From Fulvivirga maritima (GTDB taxonomy: Bacteria > Bacteroidota > Bacteroidia > Cytophagales > Cyclobacteriaceae), in assembly GCF_021389955.1 (NCBI RefSeq), contig NZ_CP089980.1:2413001-2477000 (forward strand): 64,000 bases of DNA, written 5' to 3'. Shown here one piece after another: positions 8,982 through 18,968 of this stretch. Under the pieces are notes generated by a model. That model was not told where the DNA came from and did not search any database. It saw nothing but the letters and a program-made list of their open reading frames with translations. Position 1 is the first letter of the stretch; each line of letters starts with the position of its first letter. The translations under genes were made by a program, and so were the position numbers.

Positions 8982-8994
8982 TTTAGTTGGTTTT
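8982..8994 (-). promoter_or_regulatory. predicted sRNA pairing site in the DUF892 mRNA leader
   Basis: The mRNA reads AAAACCAACUAAA here, 16-28 nt upstream of the start codon. It is the exact 13-nt complement of UUUAGUUGGUUUU, found in the hairpin loops at 36302-36314 and 36584-36596, both transcribed from the other strand. Pairing would cover the A-rich leader in front of the start codon. This is inferred from sequence only. Confidence 0.5.
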
Positions 8995-9020
8995 CCTTTT
9001 AACATATGAGATTATAGTGC

Positions 9021-9028
9021 CAAACCTA
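9021..9028 (-). promoter_or_regulatory. -7 promoter element (TAGGTTTG) of the DUF892 gene
   Basis: TAGGTTTG on the minus strand fits TAnnTTTG and lies 55 bp before the DUF892 start. A 15-bp segment containing it (GCCAAACCTAAATCA, 9019-9033) recurs exactly at 63730-63744 in front of the SusC-like gene. No clear -33 element is visible. Confidence 0.45.
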
Positions 9029-9033
9029 AATCA

Positions 9034-9445
9034 GCCTTTAAACCGTTTTAATAACGGTGGTTTTCAGGTTGCTGATGATTTTTCACCACGTATGTGGTAT
9101 TAGCCATTCATCAGTTATAATTCAGAATAAGTTTCACTTCCGCTTTCGTAGCGATTGAAAGAGAAGATGAAGCCATTGTTCAGCATGTACAGTAGCAGCA
9201 CTTAAGATACTAATTATTTCAGAGTAAGGCCAGTAAATCAGGGCTTTATTATAGGCGCACTAGCAATAAAGCAATACGTACTTGTCATTATTCTATTATA
9301 AAACATAAAATGGCTGCAAAAGTTAATTCAAGGCCATTTTTTATGTTTACTTTCATTATTAGTATAGGTAAATGAGAAGCTGGGTGAATAAGAATATTCC
9401 TATGTTTGTGGTCACATAAAATATTATTTACTCTATTCATCAGGC
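9034..9445. other. intergenic region with a strong hairpin, no gene seen
   Basis: The 479-bp gap between the divergent DUF892 and TPR-LytS genes holds no convincing ORF. At 9301-9314 and 9333-9348, AAACATAAAATGGC and GCCATTTTTTATGTTT form a 14-bp stem with a T-rich descending arm, so a short transcript may end here. A TATGTTTG box at 9401-9408 is a likely -7 element for the kinase gene. Confidence 0.4.
9401..9408 (+). promoter_or_regulatory. -7 promoter element of the TPR-LytS operon
   Basis: TATGTTTG fits TAnnTTTG and lies 38 bp upstream of the kinase start. A clear -33 TTG at the right spacing is not visible. Confidence 0.4.
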
Positions 9446-11251
9446 ATGTTCATTAGAGATGTCACTTTTTCTTCGGTACCTATAGTTGCTCTGCTTATTA
9501 TTATGCTGGCTGGCTGCTCTACGCAAGATCAGGTATCTGTAGCCGATGTAGAGCTGGTGAAATCACTTTTGACAGATACTCCACAGCAATCGATCATGGC
9601 TCTCGATAGCGTTATAAAAAAACAAAAGTATGATGGTATCCAGAAAGGGCTCATGTATTTTGAGCAAGGTAAATTATGGTCTAAAATGCATAATTCTACC
9701 AAGTCTATTCAAAGTTTAGAGTCAGCATTAGAAATTTTTACAAGCCATGAAGACAAGGTTTATATCACTAAAACGCACTGGCTGCTGGGCTCAGAAAACG
9801 CTTACATTTCTAATAAAGAAGAGGCTGTAGAGCACTTGCTTAAGGCACTAAGTTATTCGCAGGAGCTACATAACCAAACAGATGAAGCCAATACCTATTC
9901 GGCGCTAGCGCATACTTATTTTCAATATCAGGATTTTAATAGATCTATTGAGTATACTGAGAAAGCCATTGCCATTCAAAAGGAGCTGCAAGACTCTGTC
10001 GGTCTTTCTGCCACTTATAATAATCTGGCTGTGATTTACAGAAATATCGGTAATTTCCCTGAGGCCATTGAGTATAACCTAAGGTCTCTGGATCTCAACC
10101 TACTACTGAACGATAAAAATGCCATAGCCAAATCGTACAATAACCTGGGTTTGCTTTCTGAAGAGTTGGGCGATGTACATGAAGCCGTTGATTATTTTTT
10201 GAAAGCAATAAAAATCAACTATGAGCTGGGTACCCTTAATGAGAACCCGCTTAAAAATTTGGGTGACCTTTACTTACGAACTGATGATCTGGAAAATGCA
10301 CAGAAATATTATGAGCAGGCTTTGTCTATTTCAGAACAAAATGAAGACCTGGCGAGCCAAAGAGATATTTATAATATTTTGCTCAATGTAGCACTTCGGC
10401 AAAAAGACTTTGAACGATCTATAGAGTATGCGCGGCTTCGAGATCATTACATGCGGCTGCAAAACAAACGTGATTTGCAGGAGAAACTAGAGTTAGCAGA
10501 AAATCAGTATAAATTGGCCGCTAAAGAGAAGGAGCTAAGCTTGGCACTGGAAGTGAACCGGAGAGAAAAGATTATTTTTATAGTGGCCATTGGTCTGTTG
10601 TTGCTATTAGTTTTATTCTGGATACAGTCAGTCAAAAACAAAAAGCTGCAGGCAGAAAAGGAGAAAATGGTGCTGGAACAAAGTGTTTTGCGCTCGCAGA
10701 TGAATCCTCACTTTATTTTTAATGCACTTTCAGCTATTCAAAACTCTTTATTAGATAACAAACCCATAGAGTCAGCCACTTATTTATCACGCTTTGCCAG
10801 GCTTATCCGCCAGAATTTCGAATTTATAAATAAGAAATATATTACCCTTGCTGATGAGATAGAGCTACTGAAAAACTATTTCAGCACCCAGATGATCCGT
10901 TTTAAAGATCGGTTTGATTATGAAATTAATGTAGACAATCTGGATGAGGAGGATACAGAAATACCACCTATGTTATTGCAGCCATTCGCTGAAAATGCCA
11001 TAGAGCATGGTTTTAAAAGTAAGAAAGAAAAAGGCCTTATTATCATTAATATTAAGGGAGAGGAAGAGCGGATTATTTTTGAGATTATTGATAACGGCAT
11101 AGGCTTCACTCCCAAAGAAAATGATGGAAAAACGCATTCTATAGATGTGTTTATGAAAAGGCTTCAGTTGATTGGCAAAGGAGATGAGCGCTCAGTAAGT
11201 ATAAACAGTTCGGAAGCAGGGACAACCGTAAAATTTCACCTCAGGAGATGA
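9446..11251 (+). CDS. TPR-containing LytS/YehU-type sensor histidine kinase
   Basis: A 601-residue membrane kinase. Its parts in order are an N-terminal lipoprotein-like signal (L-A-G-C at about 21-24), tandem TPR repeats over about 90-340 (for example E-A-I-E-Y-N-L-R-S-L-D-L-N and E-A-V-D-Y-F-L-K-A-I-K-I-N), a single membrane helix near 375-394, and a HisK_LytS domain with the phosphoacceptor H422 in Q-M-N-P-H-F-I-F-N. A HATPase domain follows (N-A-I-E-H-G-F and D-N-G-I-G-F). The TPR sensor faces the periplasm, and this layout is common in Bacteroidota. The stop overlaps the start of the LytTR regulator by 4 bp, so the two form one signalling unit. The signal is unknown. Confidence 0.92.
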   Translation: MFIRDVTFSSVPIVALLIIMLAGCSTQDQVSVADVELVKSLLTDTPQQSIMALDSVIKKQKYDGIQKGLMYFEQGKLWSKMHNSTKSIQSLESALEIFTSHEDKVYITKTHWLLGSENAYISNKEEAVEHLLKALSYSQELHNQTDEANTYSALAHTYFQYQDFNRSIEYTEKAIAIQKELQDSVGLSATYNNLAVIYRNIGNFPEAIEYNLRSLDLNLLLNDKNAIAKSYNNLGLLSEELGDVHEAVDYFLKAIKINYELGTLNENPLKNLGDLYLRTDDLENAQKYYEQALSISEQNEDLASQRDIYNILLNVALRQKDFERSIEYARLRDHYMRLQNKRDLQEKLELAENQYKLAAKEKELSLALEVNRREKIIFIVAIGLLLLLVLFWIQSVKNKKLQAEKEKMVLEQSVLRSQMNPHFIFNALSAIQNSLLDNKPIESATYLSRFARLIRQNFEFINKKYITLADEIELLKNYFSTQMIRFKDRFDYEINVDNLDEEDTEIPPMLLQPFAENAIEHGFKSKKEKGLIIINIKGEEERIIFEIIDNGIGFTPKENDGKTHSIDVFMKRLQLIGKGDERSVSINSSEAGTTVKFHLRR

Positions 11252-11979
11252 TAAAAGTAGTAATAGTAGAAGACGAAATTAATGCGAGAAACAGCCTTAA
11301 GAAGTTGCTTTCTTTGCTTAATAGTGATGTGGATATAGTAGGAGAAACGGGCTATGTTTCTGAGGCATTGGAGCTTTTAAGTACGCAGGAAGTAGATTTA
11401 GTGTTTTTAGATGTGAGGTTAGAAGATGGCACCGGATTGGATATTTTGGAGCAGCTGGAAGATATCTCCTTTAAAATTATTTTCACTACGGCTTATGATC
11501 AGTACGCCATTAATGCTTTTAAATACAGTGCCACAGATTATTTACTTAAACCGCTGGATCCGCTAGAGTTAGATGAGGCCATAAAAAAGGCTCAATCATC
11601 AATAGAAAATGAAAAGCAGCGGCAGGAATTATTGGAAGTGCTAAAAAATAATTTAGCCAAAAGGGAAGCTCAAATAGTAGTGAAAACTACTGAGCAGCAG
11701 TATATCCTTAAACTGCAAGACATAGTCAGGCTCGAAGCAGATGCTGCTTATACTGTTTTTATTACTACAGAATCACGAATTATCGCATCTAAGAACCTGA
11801 GGCACTATCAGGAAATGCTAAGTGAAGATTTTGTGAGGTGCCACCAATCACACCTGGTCAATATGAAGCATGTTAAAAGCTTGTACAAAGGCAAGTTTTT
11901 AAAAATGACTAATGATGATTTAGTAGCCATTTCCACTCGTAAGCGGGCCGATATCATTAGTTTGCTAGATCGAAATTAA
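11248..11979 (+). CDS. LytTR-family response regulator
   Basis: A 243-residue regulator. The receiver domain (1-120) has acidic residues E-D-E at 8-10, the phosphoacceptor D55 in V-F-L-D-V-R and the K in L-L-K-P-L. A LytTR DNA-binding domain follows (about 145-240: I-V-R-L-E-A-D-A-A-Y-T, then F-V-R-C-H-Q-S-H-L-V-N). It is the cognate partner of the overlapping TPR-LytS kinase. LytTR proteins bind paired direct repeats; the ankyrin block 170 bp downstream is a possible target, which is speculation from position. Confidence 0.93.
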   Translation: MIKVVIVEDEINARNSLKKLLSLLNSDVDIVGETGYVSEALELLSTQEVDLVFLDVRLEDGTGLDILEQLEDISFKIIFTTAYDQYAINAFKYSATDYLLKPLDPLELDEAIKKAQSSIENEKQRQELLEVLKNNLAKREAQIVVKTTEQQYILKLQDIVRLEADAAYTVFITTESRIIASKNLRHYQEMLSEDFVRCHQSHLVNMKHVKSLYKGKFLKMTNDDLVAISTRKRADIISLLDRN

Positions 11980-12085
11980 CCTTCTTCGTCGCCTTCTTCC
12001 AAGCTCAGATAGAGCACTTTTTATTCAAATATCAACTGATCATTGACACTTATCAATTGATTTTCGCAGTTATCAGGTAGCATCA

Positions 12086-12093
12086 TAGTTTTG
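12086..12093 (+). promoter_or_regulatory. -7 promoter element upstream of the ankyrin block
   Basis: TAGTTTTG fits TAnnTTTG, 57 bp before the 76-residue membrane gene. ATCAACTGAT and ATCAATTGAT, near-identical 10-mers just upstream (12031-12040 and 12052-12061), could be a paired regulator site. Confidence 0.4.
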
Positions 12094-12150
12094 AATTGTT
12101 AGCGCCGGAAAAAAATATTTCCAAAGGCATTTTTAAAACAAATTCAAAAC

Positions 12151-12381
12151 ATGAAAAGAATAGGTTCTTCATTTCTAATATTCGGCTTAGCAGCCATAGT
12201 TCTCAACTTCCTTGATCTTATGCCTCGCAGAGTCCGCTGGATCTACGCCTGGGGAGAAACCACCGCCTGGATCATCATGATCTCGCTCGTAGTGGTGGGT
12301 GCACTAATCACTTTTGCCACCAAAAAACAAAATCAAAGCGACTTAAAAGTACAGCCCCAAGGAAAAGAAACGGAGGCTTAA
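12151..12381 (+). CDS. small two-helix membrane protein
   Basis: A 76-residue protein with two hydrophobic segments (about 5-24 and 37-57) and a polar C-terminal tail (K-K-Q-N-Q-S-D-L-K). I recognise no family. It lies 48 bp before the first giant ankyrin gene on the same strand, downstream of the TAGTTTTG box, and is probably the first gene of that transcript. Whether it anchors the ankyrin proteins at the membrane is untested. Confidence 0.6.
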   Translation: MKRIGSSFLIFGLAAIVLNFLDLMPRRVRWIYAWGETTAWIIMISLVVVGALITFATKKQNQSDLKVQPQGKETEA

Positions 12382-12429
12382 TAAAAATTCGCTCATTAAT
12401 AATTACAGACTTTAATAACTGAAAATACC

Positions 12430-15400
12430 ATGTCATTTTTTAATCCATTTTTAAAGAAAAGCAAACCTTTAGATGAAGCCTTGCTAGAGGCCATAAAGAA
12501 GGATAATCATAAAAAGGTAGAGGAGCTGATAGCCAAAGAAGATATTAATAAAGAGGACAATGAATTTATGACGCCATTAATGCATGCTTTGAAGTATGAT
12601 AGCTTCAATGTATGTCAATTTTTAATGGATAATGGCGCTACTCTGGAGCCCTCTATAGATTCTGATTCCATTATTTCTTATCTGGTGAAATGTAATGCTT
12701 CTACCGAGTTAATCAACTATATGTATAACCGTGGGGCTTCTACTGAAGCACAATATGGCGTGCCACCTTTTGAAATGGCCGTGCAAGTGGATAGTGATTT
12801 TGAAACCTTCCAAAACGTGGCGCGTATCGCTGGCATTAAGGAGCGGGACGGGGCCAAACCAATGATCCATCAGGTAATAGAATCTGAGGCTATGGACCTT
12901 AAAACTAAGGTGCAGGTATTGACAATGCTTATAGAAGAATATAATTGTAACATTAATGAAGAAAGTAAAGAGCTGCCTGTAAGCACTAAGCTGTTTAATA
13001 AAAGAGATTTCGACCTGCTGGCGGAAGTGATAAAACTAGGTGCTTCTGTAAACAGCATAGCAGGGAACCTACAGCAATTTTTAGGCGCTAAAAAAGTGAA
13101 AGAGCTGGCACCGTATATCATGCAATACCCAGAGGTGAACAAGCCGGAGTATTTCCTTCAGATCTTAGATAAAAATACGTTTAAAGAATATATTCAAAAT
13201 CAGGGTAGCGTGGCTGGTCAGGGTGTTATTCCGGCTATTGTGCTAAACTCTGTTATTAATGATAAAGAAAAAGCTGAGGTAACAGAATTGGCTTTGCAAA
13301 AAGGAGCTGATATTAATGAGCTCAGCAGTGAGAATAACCCTACCAATGCGCTGTGTCTGTTTATAAGGAATTATGACATCGGTAAAAATGATCATTATGT
13401 AAAGTTCCTGTTGGAGCATGGTGCTAAAATAGAAGATGAAGGTTTTAGTGCGCTGATGTTTGCGGTAATGCATAATGACGCTCATTTGGTAGAGCTTTTA
13501 TTATCTCAAGGAGCTGATATTAACTATGTCAACTACTATGATAATACAGTGCTAAATGCAGTGATTATACCAGGAGATGAAGATTATTCCAATGAGCAAG
13601 AAAGGTTGGATATGCTTAAGCTACTGGTAAAACACAATGTAGATATTCATCAGCCCATTTCTCATTATAAAGATGCTACAACTAATGACACCTCATTTTT
13701 TGAGGCGGTTGTTGATCTGGAATATTCAGCAATAGGCCACTATCTGATTGATAATTTCGATGTGGAAATCAATGATGTTATTATGAGGATGAGCGTTAAG
13801 AAAGACCTGGATATCGATTTGGCAAAAAAGATAATTGATAAAAATCCGCAGGTAGTATTTACCAATTATCTCTATTGTAAGGTGAGAGATGCCCATTTTG
13901 ATACCGGCCTATTGCCACTGGCTATCAACCATGATAAAAATGAACTCGCCGAATATATTTTAGATAACTATGAGGGTATCATAGCCCACCAAGAAACCAA
14001 TGCTTTACCTATGATTGCCCTGCGCAGTGGCTATAGCCTTGATTTTGTGAAGAAGCTGATCTCTTTAGATCCTGATATTAACAGGTTATACTACAGTATT
14101 TATGATGATGATGTTGATGGAGCTCATTCTAAAAACATCATAGATATACTGCTCAGAGGTAATCAGGATTATGATGAAGATATAAGAGTAGAGTTAGGTG
14201 AGCTCATGATAGAGAAAGGAATAGACCTGAGCGAGCCCAACAAACGTCTGGTAGTAAGGCCTACTCACCTGGATGAAGAAGGAATAATCATTGGAGCTAT
14301 TAACTCTAAAAAATATGAAACTAAGGTGCTGAGCATGCTTATTAAGCATGGAGAAGACCCTAATAAGCCAGTAAACAATCAAAATGAATCACAAATTCAA
14401 AGCATTGTTAACCGCTACACAGGCATGCCTGATGACTTAATGGTACAGTACCTGGATTTCTTTTGGGAGGCCAGTGGAGTAGATCTCACCTATAGAAATA
14501 ATTATGGCACCACCATACTACTAGGTGCAGCCATGCAGTGTAGACCTAAAACTATCAAATGGTTGGCAGAAAAAGGAGCTGATGTACATGCTATTGGTGG
14601 TTTTGATAACTCACCTGCTTTGCATAAGGCTATTTCCAATTATAGTTCTAATAGCAAAACAGATCGTGCTAACACCGTTCAGGCATTAATAGACTGTGGA
14701 GCAGACATAGAGCAGTTTGACTCTGAGCAGTTCACTCCTCTTATGAGTGCGGCTAACTACGGCTGTTTTGAATCAGTAATTTGCTTGCTGAAAAATGGAG
14801 CTAACCCTAATGTTATGAACGAAGCCGGAGAAACGGCAGTACACAGAGCCATATTAGGAACAGAAACTTATGAAGATTCTGAAAACCCGGAGCTTACCAG
14901 GTCTAAAATATTGGCTGTTCTGAAAGACGGAGGAGCTGACCTGAATCTGGGCTCAGAGCAACAGTTACCACCATTATCATTAACTATTGTAAACCAGCAA
15001 AAGGAATTCTTTAATACCCTTATGCAGCTGGAAATTGATATTAACCAACCAGATATGGCCGGGCGTACCCCTATCATGCTGGCAGTGGCTTATGGTGATA
15101 GTTTCTTCATAAACACACTTCTGAGTCAGAAGCAAATACAACTGGATGTGATAGATGCTAATAATGAATCAATCCATTTCTCAGCGGTAATGCGCATGAA
15201 TGAAGAGGAAGGTGTAAATATGCTTAAGTATTTTCTGGAGCAGGGCATTCCGCTAAGTGAAGGACGAGACGGACTGAACTTACTGCATATAGCTGCTTAT
15301 TACGTTAATCCATCAGCATTTGAAGTGATCAAACCTTTGTTTAATGATATCAATCAGCCAGATATTAAAGGGTTTACGCCACTCTTCTGGGCTGCTTACT

Positions 15401-15648
15401 CTAATGTGGATGTAGATCCTCAGAAAAGGGTTTATATGTTAAAACTCCTTATTGAAAATGGAGCTGACCTGGAGCATCAGTTAGAAGATGGAGCCAATGC
15501 CTTAGCACTGGCAGTGCTGGCAGGTTACAAAGAGGTAGCGGATGCACTGATCGAAGCCGGAATAAACACAAAGGCCGCTTTATATTATGTGGAAAAAATT
15601 GAGGGAATAGCACCTGAAGCAATAGAATATCTAAAATCAAATATCTGA
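12430..15648 (+). CDS. giant ankyrin-repeat protein 1
   Basis: A 1,072-residue protein built almost entirely of ankyrin repeats. Clear units are F-S-A-L-M-F-A-V-M-H-N-D-A-H-L-V-E-L-L-L, F-T-P-L-M-S-A-A-N-Y-G and F-T-P-L-F-W-A-A-Y-S-N. Between them lie diverged repeats without a canonical T-P-L-H start. There is no signal peptide, no transmembrane segment and no catalytic domain that I can see. It is probably a cytosolic protein-binding scaffold. It starts M-S-F-F-N-P-F-L-K-K, like its neighbour (M-S-F-L-D-K-L-F), which follows after only 4 bp. The two share length and internal order and are a tandem duplication. Confidence 0.88.
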   Translation: MSFFNPFLKKSKPLDEALLEAIKKDNHKKVEELIAKEDINKEDNEFMTPLMHALKYDSFNVCQFLMDNGATLEPSIDSDSIISYLVKCNASTELINYMYNRGASTEAQYGVPPFEMAVQVDSDFETFQNVARIAGIKERDGAKPMIHQVIESEAMDLKTKVQVLTMLIEEYNCNINEESKELPVSTKLFNKRDFDLLAEVIKLGASVNSIAGNLQQFLGAKKVKELAPYIMQYPEVNKPEYFLQILDKNTFKEYIQNQGSVAGQGVIPAIVLNSVINDKEKAEVTELALQKGADINELSSENNPTNALCLFIRNYDIGKNDHYVKFLLEHGAKIEDEGFSALMFAVMHNDAHLVELLLSQGADINYVNYYDNTVLNAVIIPGDEDYSNEQERLDMLKLLVKHNVDIHQPISHYKDATTNDTSFFEAVVDLEYSAIGHYLIDNFDVEINDVIMRMSVKKDLDIDLAKKIIDKNPQVVFTNYLYCKVRDAHFDTGLLPLAINHDKNELAEYILDNYEGIIAHQETNALPMIALRSGYSLDFVKKLISLDPDINRLYYSIYDDDVDGAHSKNIIDILLRGNQDYDEDIRVELGELMIEKGIDLSEPNKRLVVRPTHLDEEGIIIGAINSKKYETKVLSMLIKHGEDPNKPVNNQNESQIQSIVNRYTGMPDDLMVQYLDFFWEASGVDLTYRNNYGTTILLGAAMQCRPKTIKWLAEKGADVHAIGGFDNSPALHKAISNYSSNSKTDRANTVQALIDCGADIEQFDSEQFTPLMSAANYGCFESVICLLKNGANPNVMNEAGETAVHRAILGTETYEDSENPELTRSKILAVLKDGGADLNLGSEQQLPPLSLTIVNQQKEFFNTLMQLEIDINQPDMAGRTPIMLAVAYGDSFFINTLLSQKQIQLDVIDANNESIHFSAVMRMNEEEGVNMLKYFLEQGIPLSEGRDGLNLLHIAAYYVNPSAFEVIKPLFNDINQPDIKGFTPLFWAAYSNVDVDPQKRVYMLKLLIENGADLEHQLEDGANALALAVLAGYKEVADALIEAGINTKAALYYVEKIEGIAPEAIEYLKSNI

Positions 15649-15652
15649 TAAC

Positions 15653-18600
15653 ATGTCATTTTTAGATAAACTTTTTGGAGGAGAGAAGAAAGAAGAGCCT
15701 ATTTTTCAGGCGACCCAAAAGTTTTTTGAAGACCACCCAGAAAGCCTGGAACAAGTGATAAAGGGTGGCAACCTGGAGCGCATCAAGTCTTTACTTGATG
15801 CCTCCAACTTTCAAAAGGCTGATGAGAATAATCACAAGCCCTTTTTCTATGCTACCTTATATGCTAAAACTGATGTAATAGAATATCTTTTCTCTTTAGG
15901 TAGCGTTTTTGAGGAAGCTCGTAAAACACCTATGAGCTCTGCTTTTAATACCCTTATTGAAAGTGGAAGTGCGGAGGTATTGCAGACTTTTATTAAACAC
16001 GGTTACATTGTGCCCTTGGGAGATAAAGGTGCTCCTGTAATTCAGAAGGCCATTCAGGCCAGAGCTTCTAAAGAATTTGTAGAGATCCTTCTGGATAAAG
16101 GCGCAGAGCTCAGTATTTATGAGGGCATGTCTCCTTTAGAAACGGCCATAGTAGAAAACAGTGATGAAGAGATTATTCTTTTGCTCATGGATGTGAACTG
16201 CCCGCTTAGTGAGGGGAGTAATATCAAGTTTGTGGAGCGACTGCTTTTGGCTCCATTAGGTCCGAATAAAAAAGGAAGAGTGTTGAAAAAGGCCGTGGAG
16301 CTTTACAATATTGACCTCAACCAACCCATTGAAGATAAAACCATTTTGGAATTAGCCATAGAATACAAGCTTAGCTCTTTTGTGTTGAATTTGATTATTA
16401 ATGGCGTTAAGTTTCAATCACATTTACATGAAGTAACTTCACTTTTATCTCATAAGCAGATGGAGAAGTTGGCTGAATTTTTGTCGACTGAGAAAAGTGA
16501 TATTTCTGAATATCTGTCACTGCTTTCATATACGTATTTGAAGGCTTATGTAGATGATAATAATGACCTCTCTGATAAGTATGTGGTAGAAGGAATTACG
16601 CTAAACAGAAGAATCAAGTCCGATGAAAGGTTAGCGTTATTGCAAACCTGCATAGAAAAAAAAGCAGATATTAACCTTTGTTCTGATGAAAAGCATAATC
16701 CGCTTTATGCCATGACTAAAAACATTCATCCTGAAGAGCCACTTGATGTTATTTCATTTCTTCTGGAAAATGGAGCGCTGATAGAATATAACGGTTATAG
16801 TGCGCTTTTTTATGCGCTCAGTAATTACCATATGGGTTTAATAGGGCTGTTTTTGGAAAATGGTGCTAATGTTAACTTCATAGATGTTAATAATGAAGGC
16901 GTGGCTAACTACTTCTTCAAAGAACATGCGAATCTTAATTCTTCTTTAAAAAGGCGGGAAGTACTTAAGCTTTTAATAAAGCATGGTATGGATGTGAACA
17001 ACAAGACTGTTTATATCTCAAATACAGATCAAGAAAATAACTCTGAAAAGGACCATAAACCAGAAAGGCAGGAAGTGAGTGCAGTTGGTCGTTTTATGAT
17101 AGAGAAGGAGTTACGATTGTTAGATGTGATTTTGGAAGATCCTGAAATAAAGATCACTGATGAAGACATTATTTTCTATGCTATTGAAAATGTTTCCAGA
17201 GACCATTTCATTAAAGAGCTCATAGCACTAAATCCTGCTTATGTTAAAAAGGATTATTACAAAAAAGGTGCGCAAAGTGCAGATGCTAATATCCTCAACC
17301 TGGGATTAAGGAAATTCACACCTCAGCTGCTGGATTATATTCTGGATAACTACCCTGAAATATCAGTAGATAATGAGGTAGAACCTGCTATACTGGATAT
17401 TCTTGATAATAATTATTATCCCATAGAATTGATGAAAAAGCTAATCAGCAAGCTCAGTGATATCAATCGAACTTATTTGTTTACTGAAGATAAAACGCAG
17501 TATACTAGCACTTTGCTCTTAGAATACGCTAAAAAGAATAGAAAGGTAAGGGGCAATGAAAGGTATCATACCATTCTAAGTTATTTATTAGAGCAAGGCG
17601 CTGATCCTAAAGCTACAGCAAAATCAGAAGAAGTAGCTGAGGGCCAACTCAAAGAGAGAAGCATTTTTATAGAAGCCAGACCTATAGATGTTTTGCCATT
17701 GGAGGTATACGATCTATTGTATGCATATGGAGCTTCATTGAGTGAGCCTGTAGGAGAATCACATGAAAGTCCATTGATGTCGCTAATCTCTCGTTATGAT
17801 GTGAGAGATGAAACCCTGGGGGAATTGATGGGCTATGCCTTTTCAAAAGAGGCCTTTGATCTTGAGCAAAAGGATAAGTCAGAATATACGCTTTTGTTGG
17901 CTGCAGCCGCCTATGGCTTGCCACATACCACACAAAGTCTGATTACACTGGGCGCCGATATTGAAGCCAAAGGAGGAGCAAATCAGTCACAGGCATTGCA
18001 TCATGCAATTACCAGTGTGCCTAATGTATTAGCTACTTTGCGCTTGCAGGTAGCTCAGAGACTGTTGGACGCAGGTATTAATTCCGAAGTCAAAGATAAA
18101 TTTCAGATGACACCACTTATGGCCGCAGCTGAAGTGGGAGCAGGCAGCGTGGCGCATGAGTTAATCACTCGCGGAGCTGATGTAAACGCTACTGATGCTA
18201 ATGGTAGTTCAGTATTGCACAGAGCTATTTTGGGTAGAAATAGCTATGATATGCCTCACCGACATGGTAGTGTTAAAAGCAAAATTATAGTGGAGCTTGT
18301 GGAGGCAGGTGCCAATATTAATCATGTGGCAGATTACGGCGGTTCAGCCCTGGTATATGCTATTGATTATGGTGATAGAGAGATTTTTGATACGCTACTT
18401 AGGTTAAATGCCGATATCAATACTACCTGTAGTGAAGGCTTTTTGCCACTCTATTACGCTCAGCTTATTAGGGATCAGTATTTTGCCAATACGCTATTCA
18501 GGAATCCAGATCTCCAAATCAATAAAGCCGATGGCCAGCATCGTACCATTTTACATCAGTTACTGGAAGTGGATTTTCCATTGGTGGTTTTCGAGAAAAT

Positions 18601-18874
18601 ATTGAAGAGCATGACAGATCATGGTGCCGATATTAACCATCATAATGAAATAGACCCGCTGCTACTTTACTATGTGAAGATGATGAGTTTTGTAAGCCGT
18701 AGAGAAGTAGGTTTTACCAGAAAAGAGAAAACCATTGATCCTGTAGAAGATAAAAAAGCAAAGGCTATTGTAAAGGCAGGAGCCGATGTGAAACTGGCAA
18801 TAGAAATAGCTGAAACGAATAAAGAAAGTGATGAAATTGTAGAATATTTAAAAACTTTACTTGCTGATAGTTAA
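15653..18874 (+). CDS. giant ankyrin-repeat protein 2 (tandem paralogue)
   Basis: A 1,073-residue ankyrin-repeat protein, one residue longer than the gene before it and 4 bp downstream. Matching blocks include M-T-P-L-M-A-A-A-E-V-G followed by S-S-V-L-H-R-A-I-L-G, against F-T-P-L-M-S-A-A-N-Y-G and E-T-A-V-H-R-A-I-L-G in protein 1. It has no signal sequence and no enzyme domain. The duplication is old: identity is concentrated in the C-terminal third, and the N-terminal halves have drifted. It is likely a scaffold that binds a different partner from its twin. Confidence 0.88.
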   Translation: MSFLDKLFGGEKKEEPIFQATQKFFEDHPESLEQVIKGGNLERIKSLLDASNFQKADENNHKPFFYATLYAKTDVIEYLFSLGSVFEEARKTPMSSAFNTLIESGSAEVLQTFIKHGYIVPLGDKGAPVIQKAIQARASKEFVEILLDKGAELSIYEGMSPLETAIVENSDEEIILLLMDVNCPLSEGSNIKFVERLLLAPLGPNKKGRVLKKAVELYNIDLNQPIEDKTILELAIEYKLSSFVLNLIINGVKFQSHLHEVTSLLSHKQMEKLAEFLSTEKSDISEYLSLLSYTYLKAYVDDNNDLSDKYVVEGITLNRRIKSDERLALLQTCIEKKADINLCSDEKHNPLYAMTKNIHPEEPLDVISFLLENGALIEYNGYSALFYALSNYHMGLIGLFLENGANVNFIDVNNEGVANYFFKEHANLNSSLKRREVLKLLIKHGMDVNNKTVYISNTDQENNSEKDHKPERQEVSAVGRFMIEKELRLLDVILEDPEIKITDEDIIFYAIENVSRDHFIKELIALNPAYVKKDYYKKGAQSADANILNLGLRKFTPQLLDYILDNYPEISVDNEVEPAILDILDNNYYPIELMKKLISKLSDINRTYLFTEDKTQYTSTLLLEYAKKNRKVRGNERYHTILSYLLEQGADPKATAKSEEVAEGQLKERSIFIEARPIDVLPLEVYDLLYAYGASLSEPVGESHESPLMSLISRYDVRDETLGELMGYAFSKEAFDLEQKDKSEYTLLLAAAAYGLPHTTQSLITLGADIEAKGGANQSQALHHAITSVPNVLATLRLQVAQRLLDAGINSEVKDKFQMTPLMAAAEVGAGSVAHELITRGADVNATDANGSSVLHRAILGRNSYDMPHRHGSVKSKIIVELVEAGANINHVADYGGSALVYAIDYGDREIFDTLLRLNADINTTCSEGFLPLYYAQLIRDQYFANTLFRNPDLQINKADGQHRTILHQLLEVDFPLVVFEKILKSMTDHGADINHHNEIDPLLLYYVKMMSFVSRREVGFTRKEKTIDPVEDKKAKAIVKAGADVKLAIEIAETNKESDEIVEYLKTLLADS

Positions 18875-18968
18875 ACGCTTACAGATTTTCTTCGTTATAG
18901 TACCTTCAAGTTAAAATTGTAAAACGATAATTACTGCCAGCATGTGGCAGACCTAAAAAGAATAAAGA

